Positions 8,722 through 16,173 of a stretch of DNA of 36,314 nucleotides are shown piece by piece. The stretch covers positions 1-36,314 of the forward strand of contig JAJTHE010000111.1 of the NCBI GenBank assembly GCA_021298815.1, given 5' to 3'. Under the pieces are notes generated by a model that worked only from the letters and a program-made list of their open reading frames with translations, made no database searches and had not been told where the DNA came from. Positions within the stretch are counted from its first letter, which is position 1, and each line of letters opens with the position of its first letter. A program made the position numbers and the translations under genes. This stretch comes from Betaproteobacteria bacterium (GTDB lineage Bacteria; Pseudomonadota; Gammaproteobacteria; Burkholderiales; CAIKXV01).

Positions 8722-9525
8722 TCAGGGCTGGACGGCCGGATCGGGACTCGGGCCGAACCAGGAACGCACGCAGGCCAGCGCGAGCGCCTGCGTGGCATCC
8801 ACCACCGGCAGAGGATCGGGCCGGTCCATGGCTGCATGGGCGAGGGGCAGTTCGGTACACCCCAGAAGCACTGCGTCTATCATCTCATCATCCCGTCCGT
8901 CATGCGCGGCGCGTGCCGCCGACGAAGCCAGCGCGTCGAGCGCCGCGCCGATAAGTCCGCCGGCCTCGGCCAGCCGGCAGGCCTTCACCGCCTCGATCGC
9001 CGGGTCGACGAAGCTGCGCTGCAGGTCCTCGTCGTGCGGCAGTACCCGGTGCCCGGCCGCCGCCAGGCGCGGCGCATAGAACCCTGCGCGATGGGTGCCG
9101 CGCGTGGCGAGCAGCACGACCCGGGCGCTGCGCGTGGCCGGCGCGTCGGCATCGCCCGGCCGCAGCGCCGACACGGCCTCGGCCGCCGCATCGGCGATAT
9201 GCAGGATCGGCAGGCCGCCGGCGGCGACCAGCTCGTCGTACCAGTAATGCGCGGTGTTGCAGGCGATCGCCACGCGATCGACGCCGCAGGCAGCCATCCG
9301 GTGCAGGGCATCGACCAGCATCGGCACCGGCGAGTCGCCACGGCCGTCCATCGCGGCCAGCCGGTCGGGGACCTGCGGCACCGACCACAGCAGCACCGGT
9401 ATGTGGTCGGCATCGCGGGCCGCGGGCGTGGCGCGGATCAGCTTGGCCACGAAGTCGGCGCCGGCGAGCGGGCCCATGCCGCCCAGCACGCCGAGCAGGC
9501 GCCCATTTCCGCGTGTCTTTTCCAT
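8722..9525 (-). CDS. Aspartate/glutamate racemase family protein
   Basis: A 267-residue cofactor-independent amino acid racemase. It has the two-cysteine architecture of the family: GVLGGMGPLAGADFV at the N-terminus, the first catalytic cysteine in AIACNTAHYWYDEL, and the second in VLLGCTELPLA. The GMGPLA opening is typical of aspartate racemases, as opposed to MurI. It may interconvert L- and D-aspartate or glutamate; specificity cannot be read from sequence, and some members act on hydantoins or maleate. An alternative ATG lies four codons upstream (9537); neither start has a strong Shine-Dalgarno site. It is divergent from the gamma-glutamyltransferase gene across a 64-bp gap and leads into msrA. 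Confidence 0.88.
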   Translation of the reverse strand: MEKTRGNGRLLGVLGGMGPLAGADFVAKLIRATPAARDADHIPVLLWSVPQVPDRLAAMDGRGDSPVPMLVDALHRMAACGVDRVAIACNTAHYWYDELVAAGGLPILHIADAAAEAVSALRPGDADAPATRSARVVLLATRGTHRAGFYAPRLAAAGHRVLPHDEDLQRSFVDPAIEAVKACRLAEAGGLIGAALDALASSAARAAHDGRDDEMIDAVLLGCTELPLAHAAMDRPDPLPVVDATQALALACVRSWFGPSPDPAVQP

Positions 9526-9589
9526 GGGCCGGAGCATACCCAATCGATGGCAGCGGGCGGGCTCGGTTATCATCCGTCCCCTCCGCAAC

Positions 9590-11224
9590 ATGCCGACTGC
9601 GACCACCACGATGTCTTCGAAACCGCCTGCTGCCGAACATCTCGTCCAGAACTGGGTCGTGAAGAAGCCGCTCGCGCGCTCGCGCGGCGGCATCGTCGCG
9701 TCGCAGAACCGCGTCGCCGCCCAGGTCGGTGCGCGCGTGCTGGCCGATGGCGGCAATGCGATCGACGCCGCTGTCGCCACCGGCTTCTCGCTCGCCGCCT
9801 GCGAGCCGTGGAACAGCGGCCTGGGCGGCATCGGCTTCATGATGGTCTACATCGCGGCGGAAGACCGGGTGTACGTGATCGACTTCGGGCCGAAGTCGCC
9901 GGGCCGCGTCGACCTCGCCGACTATCCGCTGACCGGCGGCACGACCACCGACCTGTTCACCTGGCCGGCGGTGAAGGACGACCGCAACGTGCATGGCCCG
10001 TGGTCGTTCGCGATCCCCGGCCATGTCGATGGCCTGGGCCTTGCGCTCGAGAAGTTCGGCACCCGCAGCTTCGCGGCGATGATGGCCCCGGCGATCGAGA
10101 TCGCGGAGCAGGGCATCGCGGTCGACTGGTACCTCACGCTGAAGATCGCCACCGCCGCGCGCGACCTGCAGCGGTACGCGTCGACGAAGGCGATCTGGAT
10201 GCCCGACGGCCTGCCGCCGGTCACCGCGCCGGGCTCCGACCTGGCCAGGCTCAAGCTCACCGGGCTGGCCGAGACGATGCGCACGCTGGCGAAGAACGGC
10301 CGGCGCGACTTCTACGAAGGCGAGATCGCCCGTTCGATCGTCGCCGACACGCGCCAGCTGGGCGGCATCCTCGATGCCGACGACCTGGCCGGCTTCCACG
10401 CCCGCTTCCTCGAGCCGCTCGAGATCGACTACCGCGGCGCGCGCCTCGCGCTGGCGCCCGGCCTCACCGCCGGCCCGTCGATGGCGCGCGTGCTGCAGCA
10501 ACTGGTCGACCACAAGTTCGTCAAGGGGCCGCCGACCGCGGACAGCTTCGTCGCCTATGCCCAGGCGCTGCGCGAGGCCTACAGCGACCGGCTGGCGACG
10601 ATGGGCGAGGCGACGGTGGACATCGTCGAGCAGGCCGAGGCGCGTTCGCCCTCCTGCACCACGCACCTGAACGTGATCGACCGCGACGGCAACATGGTCG
10701 CGCTGACCCAGACGCTGCTGTCGGTGTTCGGCAGCCGCGTGGTGCTGCCCACCAGCGGCGTGCTGATGAACAACGGCATCAACTGGTTCGACCCGCGGCC
10801 GGGCAAGCCGAATTCGCTGGCGCCGAACAAGCGCGCGCTGACCAACATGTGCCCGGTGATCGCGCGCAAGAACGGCAAGCCCTGGTTCGCCGTCGGCGCA
10901 TCCGGCGGGCGCAAGATCATGCCGGCGGTGATGCAGCTCACCTCGCTGATGGTCGACCACGGGCTCGACCTCGACAAGGCGTTCCACCAGCCGCGCATCG
11001 ACGCCAGCGGCAACGACCATGTCGGGGTCGATCCGCGGCTGCCGGCCGGGGTGCGCAAGGCACTGGCGGCACGCTTCCCGGTGAAGATGACCGAACTCGT
11101 GGTGTATCCGACCAACTTCGCCTGCCCGAGCGCGGTGCTGAAGGACCCGGTCACCGGCAACCAGTTCGGCGCGACCGACGTGCTGTCGCCGTGGTCGGGG
11201 GCGGTGAGCGAAGAAGAGGTCTAG
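9590..11224 (+). CDS. Gamma-glutamyltransferase family protein (Ntn-hydrolase)
   Basis: A 544-residue GGT-family enzyme. Such proteins cleave themselves before a threonine, which then acts on gamma-glutamyl or related acyl amides. The autoprocessing site is at about residue 357 in SPSCTTHLNVIDRDG, followed by the family motifs LTQTLLSVFGSRV and GASGGRKIMPAVMQL. The N-terminal block GGIVASQNRVAAQVG and GGNAIDAAVATGFSLA is also characteristic. No signal peptide is visible (MPTATTTMSSKPPAAEH), whereas classical GGTs are exported, so it may act in the cytoplasm or on another acyl-amide. A second ATG at 9611 is possible. A TATCAT box at 9568-9573 could be its -10. The stop shares CTAG with the lysR stop. 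Confidence 0.9.
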   Translation: MPTATTTMSSKPPAAEHLVQNWVVKKPLARSRGGIVASQNRVAAQVGARVLADGGNAIDAAVATGFSLAACEPWNSGLGGIGFMMVYIAAEDRVYVIDFGPKSPGRVDLADYPLTGGTTTDLFTWPAVKDDRNVHGPWSFAIPGHVDGLGLALEKFGTRSFAAMMAPAIEIAEQGIAVDWYLTLKIATAARDLQRYASTKAIWMPDGLPPVTAPGSDLARLKLTGLAETMRTLAKNGRRDFYEGEIARSIVADTRQLGGILDADDLAGFHARFLEPLEIDYRGARLALAPGLTAGPSMARVLQQLVDHKFVKGPPTADSFVAYAQALREAYSDRLATMGEATVDIVEQAEARSPSCTTHLNVIDRDGNMVALTQTLLSVFGSRVVLPTSGVLMNNGINWFDPRPGKPNSLAPNKRALTNMCPVIARKNGKPWFAVGASGGRKIMPAVMQLTSLMVDHGLDLDKAFHQPRIDASGNDHVGVDPRLPAGVRKALAARFPVKMTELVVYPTNFACPSAVLKDPVTGNQFGATDVLSPWSGAVSEEEV

Positions 11225-12255
11225 GGCGGGGCGGGTACGCCGCGCTTCGGCGGCCGCGCCGCCCGCGTGGCGACGGCGCGGGTCGCGGGTGTCGTCGCCG
11301 GCGACGGCGCTTCCTCGAGCAACGCGCTGCGCAGGGCTGCCAGCGCGGCCAGCGGCCGGCTGCGTCCGCGGTGGATCAGGAACACCGGGCTCGCCGGCAG
11401 GGGCGGCTCGACCTCGACGATGCGGATGCGGCCGGCACGGCGCATCGCCTCGGCGGCGGTGGCCGGTGCCAGCGTGAGCAGCATGCCTTCGGCGGCGAGT
11501 TCGATGTTCGATGCATAGACTGCGGATTCGACCCGCGGCAGCGGGGGCAGCAGCCCGGCTGCGGTGAATGCGCTGTCGATCAGTTCGCGCGCGAAGCTGC
11601 CGCGCGCCGGCAGTGCCCAGTCGCGCGCATGCAGGCTCGCCAGCGGCACGCGCGCGGTCGCGCTGGCCGTGGCGCGGCCCGGCTTCGCGCGCTCGACGAT
11701 CACCGTGCGTTCATCGAACAGCCGCTCGAAGACCAGGTCGCCCAGCCCGGGCGACCCCGGACCGCCGGGTTGCAGCACTTCGCGCCCGATCGCGGCGTCG
11801 AGCGTGCCGGCGGCCACCGCGGCCAGCAGTTGCGCCGCCGGGGCCTCCTGCACGCTGACCCGCAGCGCCGGTTCCTCCGCCAGCAGCCGGGCCAGCACCC
11901 GGGGCAGCAGCGCCTGCATCGCCCGCGGGATGGTGCCCAGGCGCAGCAGCGGGCGGCCTTCGTCGGCAGCGCTGTCGTCGATCGCATCGATCTCGGCCAG
12001 CGCGATCGACAGCCGCTCGATGAACAGCCGCCCGAAGCCGGTCGGCACCGCGCCCCGGCGGTCGCGCGAGAACAGCGGCTGGCCGACCGCCTGCTCGGCC
12101 GCGCGCAGCAGCATCGACGCGGCCGGCTGGCTCACCCCGAGCGCGCGCGCGGCACGATGCACCGAGCCCTCGCGGGCAACGGCTTCGATCAGCCGCAACT
12201 GTCGTACCGACAGCTGGCTGGTCGCGCGGCGCAGGTCGGTGCCATGGGTGTCCAT
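11221..12255 (-). CDS. LysR-family transcriptional regulator
   Basis: A 344-residue regulator. The winged helix-turn-helix lies near residues 15-75 (LSVRQLRLIEAVAREGSVHR, AARALGVSQPAASMLLRAAE, GQPLFSRDRRGAVPTGFGR). The rest is a LysR effector-binding domain (LRLGTIPRAMQALLPRVLARL through the VESAVYASNIELAAEGMLL segment). The C-terminus carries an unusual 30-residue tail rich in alanine, proline, threonine and arginine, probably disordered. It diverges from the dioxygenase gene, the usual arrangement for a LysR protein controlling its neighbour, so it probably governs the 12400-20249 gene string. The inducer is unknown. Confidence 0.93.
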   Translation of the reverse strand: MDTHGTDLRRATSQLSVRQLRLIEAVAREGSVHRAARALGVSQPAASMLLRAAEQAVGQPLFSRDRRGAVPTGFGRLFIERLSIALAEIDAIDDSAADEGRPLLRLGTIPRAMQALLPRVLARLLAEEPALRVSVQEAPAAQLLAAVAAGTLDAAIGREVLQPGGPGSPGLGDLVFERLFDERTVIVERAKPGRATASATARVPLASLHARDWALPARGSFARELIDSAFTAAGLLPPLPRVESAVYASNIELAAEGMLLTLAPATAAEAMRRAGRIRIVEVEPPLPASPVFLIHRGRSRPLAALAALRSALLEEAPSPATTPATRAVATRAARPPKRGVPAPP

Positions 12256-12262
12256 GCTGATG

Positions 12263-12312
12263 AATAAGGTAGACAGTTCAGTGGATCGGAAAAGGTGATT
12301 ATTTACCTTATT
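12263..12312. promoter_or_regulatory. Inverted repeat in the LysR/dioxygenase divergent gap, candidate operator
   Basis: AATAAGGTA (12263-12271) and TACCTTATT (12304-12312) are perfect 9-bp inverted copies separated by 32 bp. They frame an AT-rich island within very GC-rich DNA, starting 8 bp upstream of the lysR start codon. The position fits an operator/promoter region acted on by the adjacent LysR protein; the wide spacing suggests two sites on opposite faces or a loop rather than one dyad. Confidence 0.5.
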
Positions 12313-12399
12313 GCCTGCTTCGACTAGCCTTGCGGTCCCGGAAGCCGGCCCGCCGATGCCGGCCGGCGCCACGCCTCCAGCCCCGCAGGAACACGAAAC

Positions 12400-13329
12400 A
12401 TGCCTAACGCCACCGCTACCGCCACCGCTCCCGTCCCGGGCGTTCCGCCCGCCACTGCCGGCGCATGCGCGGCGTTCACGCTGCGCACGCTGTCCCCGGC
12501 CCTGGGTGCCGAGGTGGTCGGCCTCGACCTGTCCCGGCCACTCGAGCCGGCGACGGTTGCCGAGCTGCGCGCGGCCTGGCTGCAACACCTCGTGCTGCGC
12601 TTCCGCGGCCAGGCGCTGACCGACCCGCAACTGCTCGCCGTATCGCGCCACCTGGGCGAACTGGACCCGCCCGGCCCGAATCCCTACGGTGCGCCGTTCA
12701 ATCCGGCCCATCCCGAGATCAACGTGATCTCGAACCTCCGCGAGGGCGACCGCCCGCTGGGCAACCTCGGCGACGGCGAAGCCGTCTGGCACCAGGATAT
12801 GACCTACATCGACCATCCGCCGATGGCCTCGATGCTGTACGCGATCGAGGTACCGCCCAGCGGCGGCGACACGTACTGGGCGAACCTGCACCTGGCGCTC
12901 GAGTCGATGCCCGCCGGCCTGCGCCGCCGCATCGAAGGCCGCAGCGCGGTGCACGACTCGACCTACAACAGCGCGGGCATCATGCGGCGCGGCATGAAGG
13001 ACGTGACCGATCCGCGCGAGGCGCCCGGTGCGCGCCACCCGCTGATCGTCGTGCACCCGGATACCGGCCGCGAGACGCTGCTGCTCGGCCGGCGCCGGAA
13101 CGGATATATCCTCGGGCTGTCGCTGGCCGAAAGCGAAGCCCTGCTCGACGAGCTCTGGGCGCACGCCTGCCAGCCGCAGTTCGCCTTCCGCCAGGAATGG
13201 AAGGTGGGCGACGTGATCCTCTGGGACAACCGGTCGACGCTGCACCGGCGCGATTCGTTCGATGCCGCCAGCCGGCGCCGGATGCATCGGACCCAGATCA
13301 AGGGTGCGGCACTGCGGCCCGCGGCCTGA
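12400..13329 (+). CDS. TauD/TfdA-family Fe(II)/2-oxoglutarate-dependent dioxygenase
   Basis: A 309-residue non-haem iron dioxygenase. The metal triad is visible: H131 and D133 in VWHQDMTYID, and the distal H282 in STLHRRDSFD. The arginine that would hold 2-oxoglutarate is probably in RRRMHRTQIKG near the C-terminus. The N-terminal LRTLSPALGAEVVGLDLSRP and VLRFRGQ phrases are standard for TauD/TfdA proteins. Members hydroxylate or cleave sulfonates, aryloxy acids, carnitine precursors and other acids; substrate cannot be told here. AGGA lies about 10 nt before the ATG. First gene of the rightward string, divergent from lysR, 63 bp before the enolase-superfamily gene. Confidence 0.92.
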   Translation: MPNATATATAPVPGVPPATAGACAAFTLRTLSPALGAEVVGLDLSRPLEPATVAELRAAWLQHLVLRFRGQALTDPQLLAVSRHLGELDPPGPNPYGAPFNPAHPEINVISNLREGDRPLGNLGDGEAVWHQDMTYIDHPPMASMLYAIEVPPSGGDTYWANLHLALESMPAGLRRRIEGRSAVHDSTYNSAGIMRRGMKDVTDPREAPGARHPLIVVHPDTGRETLLLGRRRNGYILGLSLAESEALLDELWAHACQPQFAFRQEWKVGDVILWDNRSTLHRRDSFDAASRRRMHRTQIKGAALRPAA

Positions 13330-13382
13330 GACCCCGGCAAGCCCTGCACGAGACCGGGAACCGGAGACAGCACGACAGCCAT

Positions 13383-13387
13383 GGAGG
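13383..13387 (+). promoter_or_regulatory. Ribosome binding site that decides the MR/MLE start
   Basis: GGAGG sits 5 nt before the ATG at 13393. The upstream in-frame ATG at 13381 overlaps this site, so 13393 is preferred. Confidence 0.65.
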
Positions 13388-13392
13388 AAGCG

Positions 13393-14550
13393 ATGACCAC
13401 CGGATCTTCGAAAGCCGCCGCCGCCGCGGGTAGTGCCCGCGACTTCCGCATCGAACGCATCGAGGCCTTCGGCGTGGCGGTTCCGCTGGTGGGGGAGGGC
13501 TTCAAGAATGCCTACACCACCAAGAAGGTGCAGAAGAGCGTGATCGTGCGCATGACCTCGGCCGGCGGCGCGACCGGCCTGGGCAACATCGATCCGTCGC
13601 CGGGCTATTCGGAAGAGACGGTCGAGGCATCGCTGGCGGTGATCCGCAACGTGCTGGCGCCGGCGGCGACCGGCATGGACGCGTCCAACGTGCATGTGCT
13701 GCTCGACCGGATGGACGCGGTGCAGCCGGCCTTCCTCGATGCGAAGGCGGCGATCGAGATGGCCTGCACCGACCTGGTCGCGCGCGCCTGCGGGCTGCCG
13801 GTGCACACCTGGCTCGGTGGCGCGGTGCGCGACCGGGTGTCGTTCAACGCCTGGATCGGCATCCTGTCCCCCGACGAGGCGGCCGCGGAAGCGAAGCGCT
13901 GGTACGACCGCGGCTTCCGCTCCGCGAAGATCAAGGTCGGCGGCGGCATCGAGGCCGACCGCGACCGCGTGCTGGCGGTGCGCGCAGCCGTCGGCGACGG
14001 CATGCAGCTGCGCATCGACGCCAACGCCGGCTACTCGGCCGATGAATCGATCCGCCTGGCGCACATGGTCTCCGGCGCGAAGCTGCAGCTGTTCGAGCAG
14101 CCGGTGCCGGCCGACGACCTCGCCGGCATGGCGCGGGTGCGGCGCGAAGGCGGCGGCGTGCCGGTGATGGCCGACGAGTCGGTGCTCGACCATGCGAGCC
14201 TGCTGGCGATCATCCGTGCCGATGCCGCCGACCTGGTGAAGCTGAAGGTGATGAAGCAGGGCGGCTTCCTGCGCGCGCGCCGGATGCTCGAGACCGCGTC
14301 CGCGGCCGGGCTGCGCGTGGTGATCGGCCATGGCTTCGGCCTCGGCGTGAACACCGTCGCCGAGATCATGATGGCCGCCACCAGCGATGCGGTGATCGAC
14401 GGCCTGGAGTGCGTCGGGCCGCTGAAGACCGCCGACGACATCGTCACCCGCAAGCTCGACCTCACCGGGGGGTCTATCCCGCTGCCGGGAGGGCCCGGGC
14501 TCGGCGTCGAGCTCGACGCGGACAAGCTCGCGGCCTACCGCTTCGACTGA
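13393..14550 (+). CDS. Mandelate racemase/muconate lactonizing enzyme family protein (enolase superfamily)
   Basis: A 385-residue enolase-superfamily enzyme, which abstracts a proton next to a carboxylate. Metal ligands are recognisable as D209 (RIDANAGY), E235 (LFEQPV) and D261/E262 (MADESV). The catalytic lysines of the MLE type are in AKIKVGGG (K179/K181) and LVKLKVMKQGG (probably K285). IGHGFGLGVN supplies a histidine at about 313. The capping domain is residues 15-140. The mixture fits a dipeptide-epimerase/MLE-like subgroup more than mandelate racemase, but function ranges over dehydration, racemisation and cycloisomerisation. The downstream gap to the carboxyltransferase gene holds a perfect hairpin. 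Confidence 0.9.
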   Translation: MTTGSSKAAAAAGSARDFRIERIEAFGVAVPLVGEGFKNAYTTKKVQKSVIVRMTSAGGATGLGNIDPSPGYSEETVEASLAVIRNVLAPAATGMDASNVHVLLDRMDAVQPAFLDAKAAIEMACTDLVARACGLPVHTWLGGAVRDRVSFNAWIGILSPDEAAAEAKRWYDRGFRSAKIKVGGGIEADRDRVLAVRAAVGDGMQLRIDANAGYSADESIRLAHMVSGAKLQLFEQPVPADDLAGMARVRREGGGVPVMADESVLDHASLLAIIRADAADLVKLKVMKQGGFLRARRMLETASAAGLRVVIGHGFGLGVNTVAEIMMAATSDAVIDGLECVGPLKTADDIVTRKLDLTGGSIPLPGGPGLGVELDADKLAAYRFD

Positions 14551-14553
14551 AGG

Positions 14554-14573
14554 CGATCGACCGCAGTCGATCG
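14554..14573 (+). other. Perfect 8-bp stem-loop between the MR/MLE and carboxyltransferase genes
   Basis: CGATCGAC - CGCA - GTCGATCG begins 3 bp after the MR/MLE stop. It lacks a T-run, so it may be an mRNA stability or processing element within the operon, or a weak terminator. Confidence 0.45.
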
Positions 14574-14629
14574 ACGACCAACGCAACCGACCGCGCCCGG
14601 CGCGACGCATCCCACAGGACCCTGCACAC

Positions 14630-16168
14630 ATGACACTACCCTCGACCGCCCTGGAAGAACTCGAACGCCGCCGCGAGAAGGCCCGCGCGATGGGCGGGCC
14701 GGGCAAGCTCGCCAAGCGCAAGGCCGTCGGACAGCTCAACGCCGAGGAGCGCCTCGCCCTGCTGGTCGATGAAGGCACCTTCCGCGAATCGGGCCTGCTC
14801 GGCGAATCCGGGGTGTTCGAATCCGACCGCGGCAAGACGCCGCGCGACGGCAAGATCGTCGGCTTCGGCAAAGTCGGCGGACGCGACTGCGGCGTGGTGA
14901 TCAACGACTTCACGGTCAAGGGATCGTCCACCTCGTCCACCAACTCGAAGAAGATGGGCCATGTGCGGCGCACCGCCATCGAGTGCGGCATGCCGTTCAT
15001 CCACATCGGCGAGTCGACCGGTGCGCGCATGCCCGACACCATGGGCTCCAAGGGCATGGGCAACCTGCTCGGCAACGATCCGCACCAGTTCCGGCGCACC
15101 CGCGATAACCCCTGGGCGGCGGCGGCACTCGACACCGCGTTCGGCTCGTCGGCCTGGATGTGCTGCTGCGCCGACTTCGCGGTGATGCGCAAGGGTTCGA
15201 TCATGGCGGTGTCCAGCCCGAAGCTGGTGTCGATCGCCATCGGCGAGAAGGTCGACCTCGAGGCGCTCGGCGGCTGGCGGCTGCATGCCGAGACCACCGG
15301 CCTGATCGACCGCGTGGTCGACACCGATGCCGAGGCGATGGACGCGATCAAGCGGTTCCTGTCCTACATGCCCAGCCACAATGGCGAACTGCCGCCGGTG
15401 GCCGAGGTGTCTCCCGGTTCGGGCGAGGGCCAGGACCGCATCCTCGGGCTGCTGCCGGAGAAGCGCACCCAGGTCTACGACATCCGCAAGATCCTCGAGG
15501 TGATCGCCGACCAGGGCTCGATGTTCGAACTCAAGCCGCGCTTCGGCAAGTCGGCGGTGGTCGCGCTGGCCCGCCTCGGCGGCAAGGTGGTCGGGCTGGT
15601 CGCGAACAACCCGGCCGCCTCCGGTGGCGCGCTCACCGTCGATGCGATCCGCAAGATCCTCGACTTCACCGTGATGTGCGATTCGTTCAACATCCCGATG
15701 GTGCGCTTCATGGACACCCCCGGCTTCGTGGTCGGGCTCGAGGCCGAGCGCCGCGGCGCGCCCGGCTTCATCATGAACTTCATGAACGCCACCTCGCTGG
15801 TGACCGTGCCCACCATCACCGTGCTGGTGCGCAAGGCCTACGGCCGCGCCTACGTGGCGATGGGTGGCGGGCGCAACAACGACGAACTGATCGCCTGGCC
15901 CACCGCCGAGATCAGCTTCATGGACCCGGCCGCCTCCACCCAGATCGTGCATGGCGTGTCCCCCGGCCAGCCCGGCTGGGACGAGGCGTTCGCCCACATC
16001 TCGCAGGACAGCGAGGTCTGGGACATGGCGTCGATGTACGCGGTGCAGAACGTGGTGCAGCCGCAGGAGACGCGCGACCACCTGATCGGCATGCTCGACG
16101 TCTACCGCCGGCGACGCACCGGTGGCATCGGGCAGCACCTGATGCGCACCTGGCCGACCAGCTTCTGA
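14630..16168 (+). CDS. Acyl-CoA carboxylase carboxyltransferase (beta) subunit
   Basis: A 512-residue carboxyltransferase of the propionyl-/methylcrotonyl-CoA carboxylase beta type. It moves the carboxyl group from carboxybiotin to an acyl-CoA. Two crotonase-like halves are visible: the N-half with VINDFTVKGSSTSSTNSKKM and GESTGARMPD, the C-half with VVGLVANNPAASGGALTVDA, MDTPGFVVGLEAERRG, RKAYGRAYVAMGGG and AEISFMDP. The substrate-choosing residues cannot be assigned by eye. It lies 5 bp before the acyl-CoA synthetase gene, and the biotin carrier and biotin carboxylase genes follow, so all carboxylase parts are encoded together but as separate chains. It differs from leucine or terpene operons, where acyl-CoA dehydrogenase and hydratase genes accompany the carboxylase. 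Confidence 0.92.
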   Translation: MTLPSTALEELERRREKARAMGGPGKLAKRKAVGQLNAEERLALLVDEGTFRESGLLGESGVFESDRGKTPRDGKIVGFGKVGGRDCGVVINDFTVKGSSTSSTNSKKMGHVRRTAIECGMPFIHIGESTGARMPDTMGSKGMGNLLGNDPHQFRRTRDNPWAAAALDTAFGSSAWMCCCADFAVMRKGSIMAVSSPKLVSIAIGEKVDLEALGGWRLHAETTGLIDRVVDTDAEAMDAIKRFLSYMPSHNGELPPVAEVSPGSGEGQDRILGLLPEKRTQVYDIRKILEVIADQGSMFELKPRFGKSAVVALARLGGKVVGLVANNPAASGGALTVDAIRKILDFTVMCDSFNIPMVRFMDTPGFVVGLEAERRGAPGFIMNFMNATSLVTVPTITVLVRKAYGRAYVAMGGGRNNDELIAWPTAEISFMDPAASTQIVHGVSPGQPGWDEAFAHISQDSEVWDMASMYAVQNVVQPQETRDHLIGMLDVYRRRRTGGIGQHLMRTWPTSF

Positions 16169-16173
16169 CCGCC

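Noticed and set aside
8719..12267. An 1182-codon plus-strand open frame overlapping racemase, GGT and LysR genes
   Set aside because: It is out of phase with the GGT gene and shows no recognisable domain; Arg-rich repetitive composition indicates a shadow frame.
12298..12330. A specific sigma-70 promoter for the dioxygenase gene
   Set aside because: Several loose -35/-10 matches exist near the inverted repeat, but none has a convincing pair of hexamers with good spacing.
11221..15351. A 1376-codon open frame on the minus strand that continues upstream of the LysR gene
   Set aside because: Only its 3' end is the LysR gene. The rest lies opposite the dioxygenase, MR/MLE and carboxyltransferase genes, which have clear family motifs; long antisense frames are common in such GC-rich DNA.
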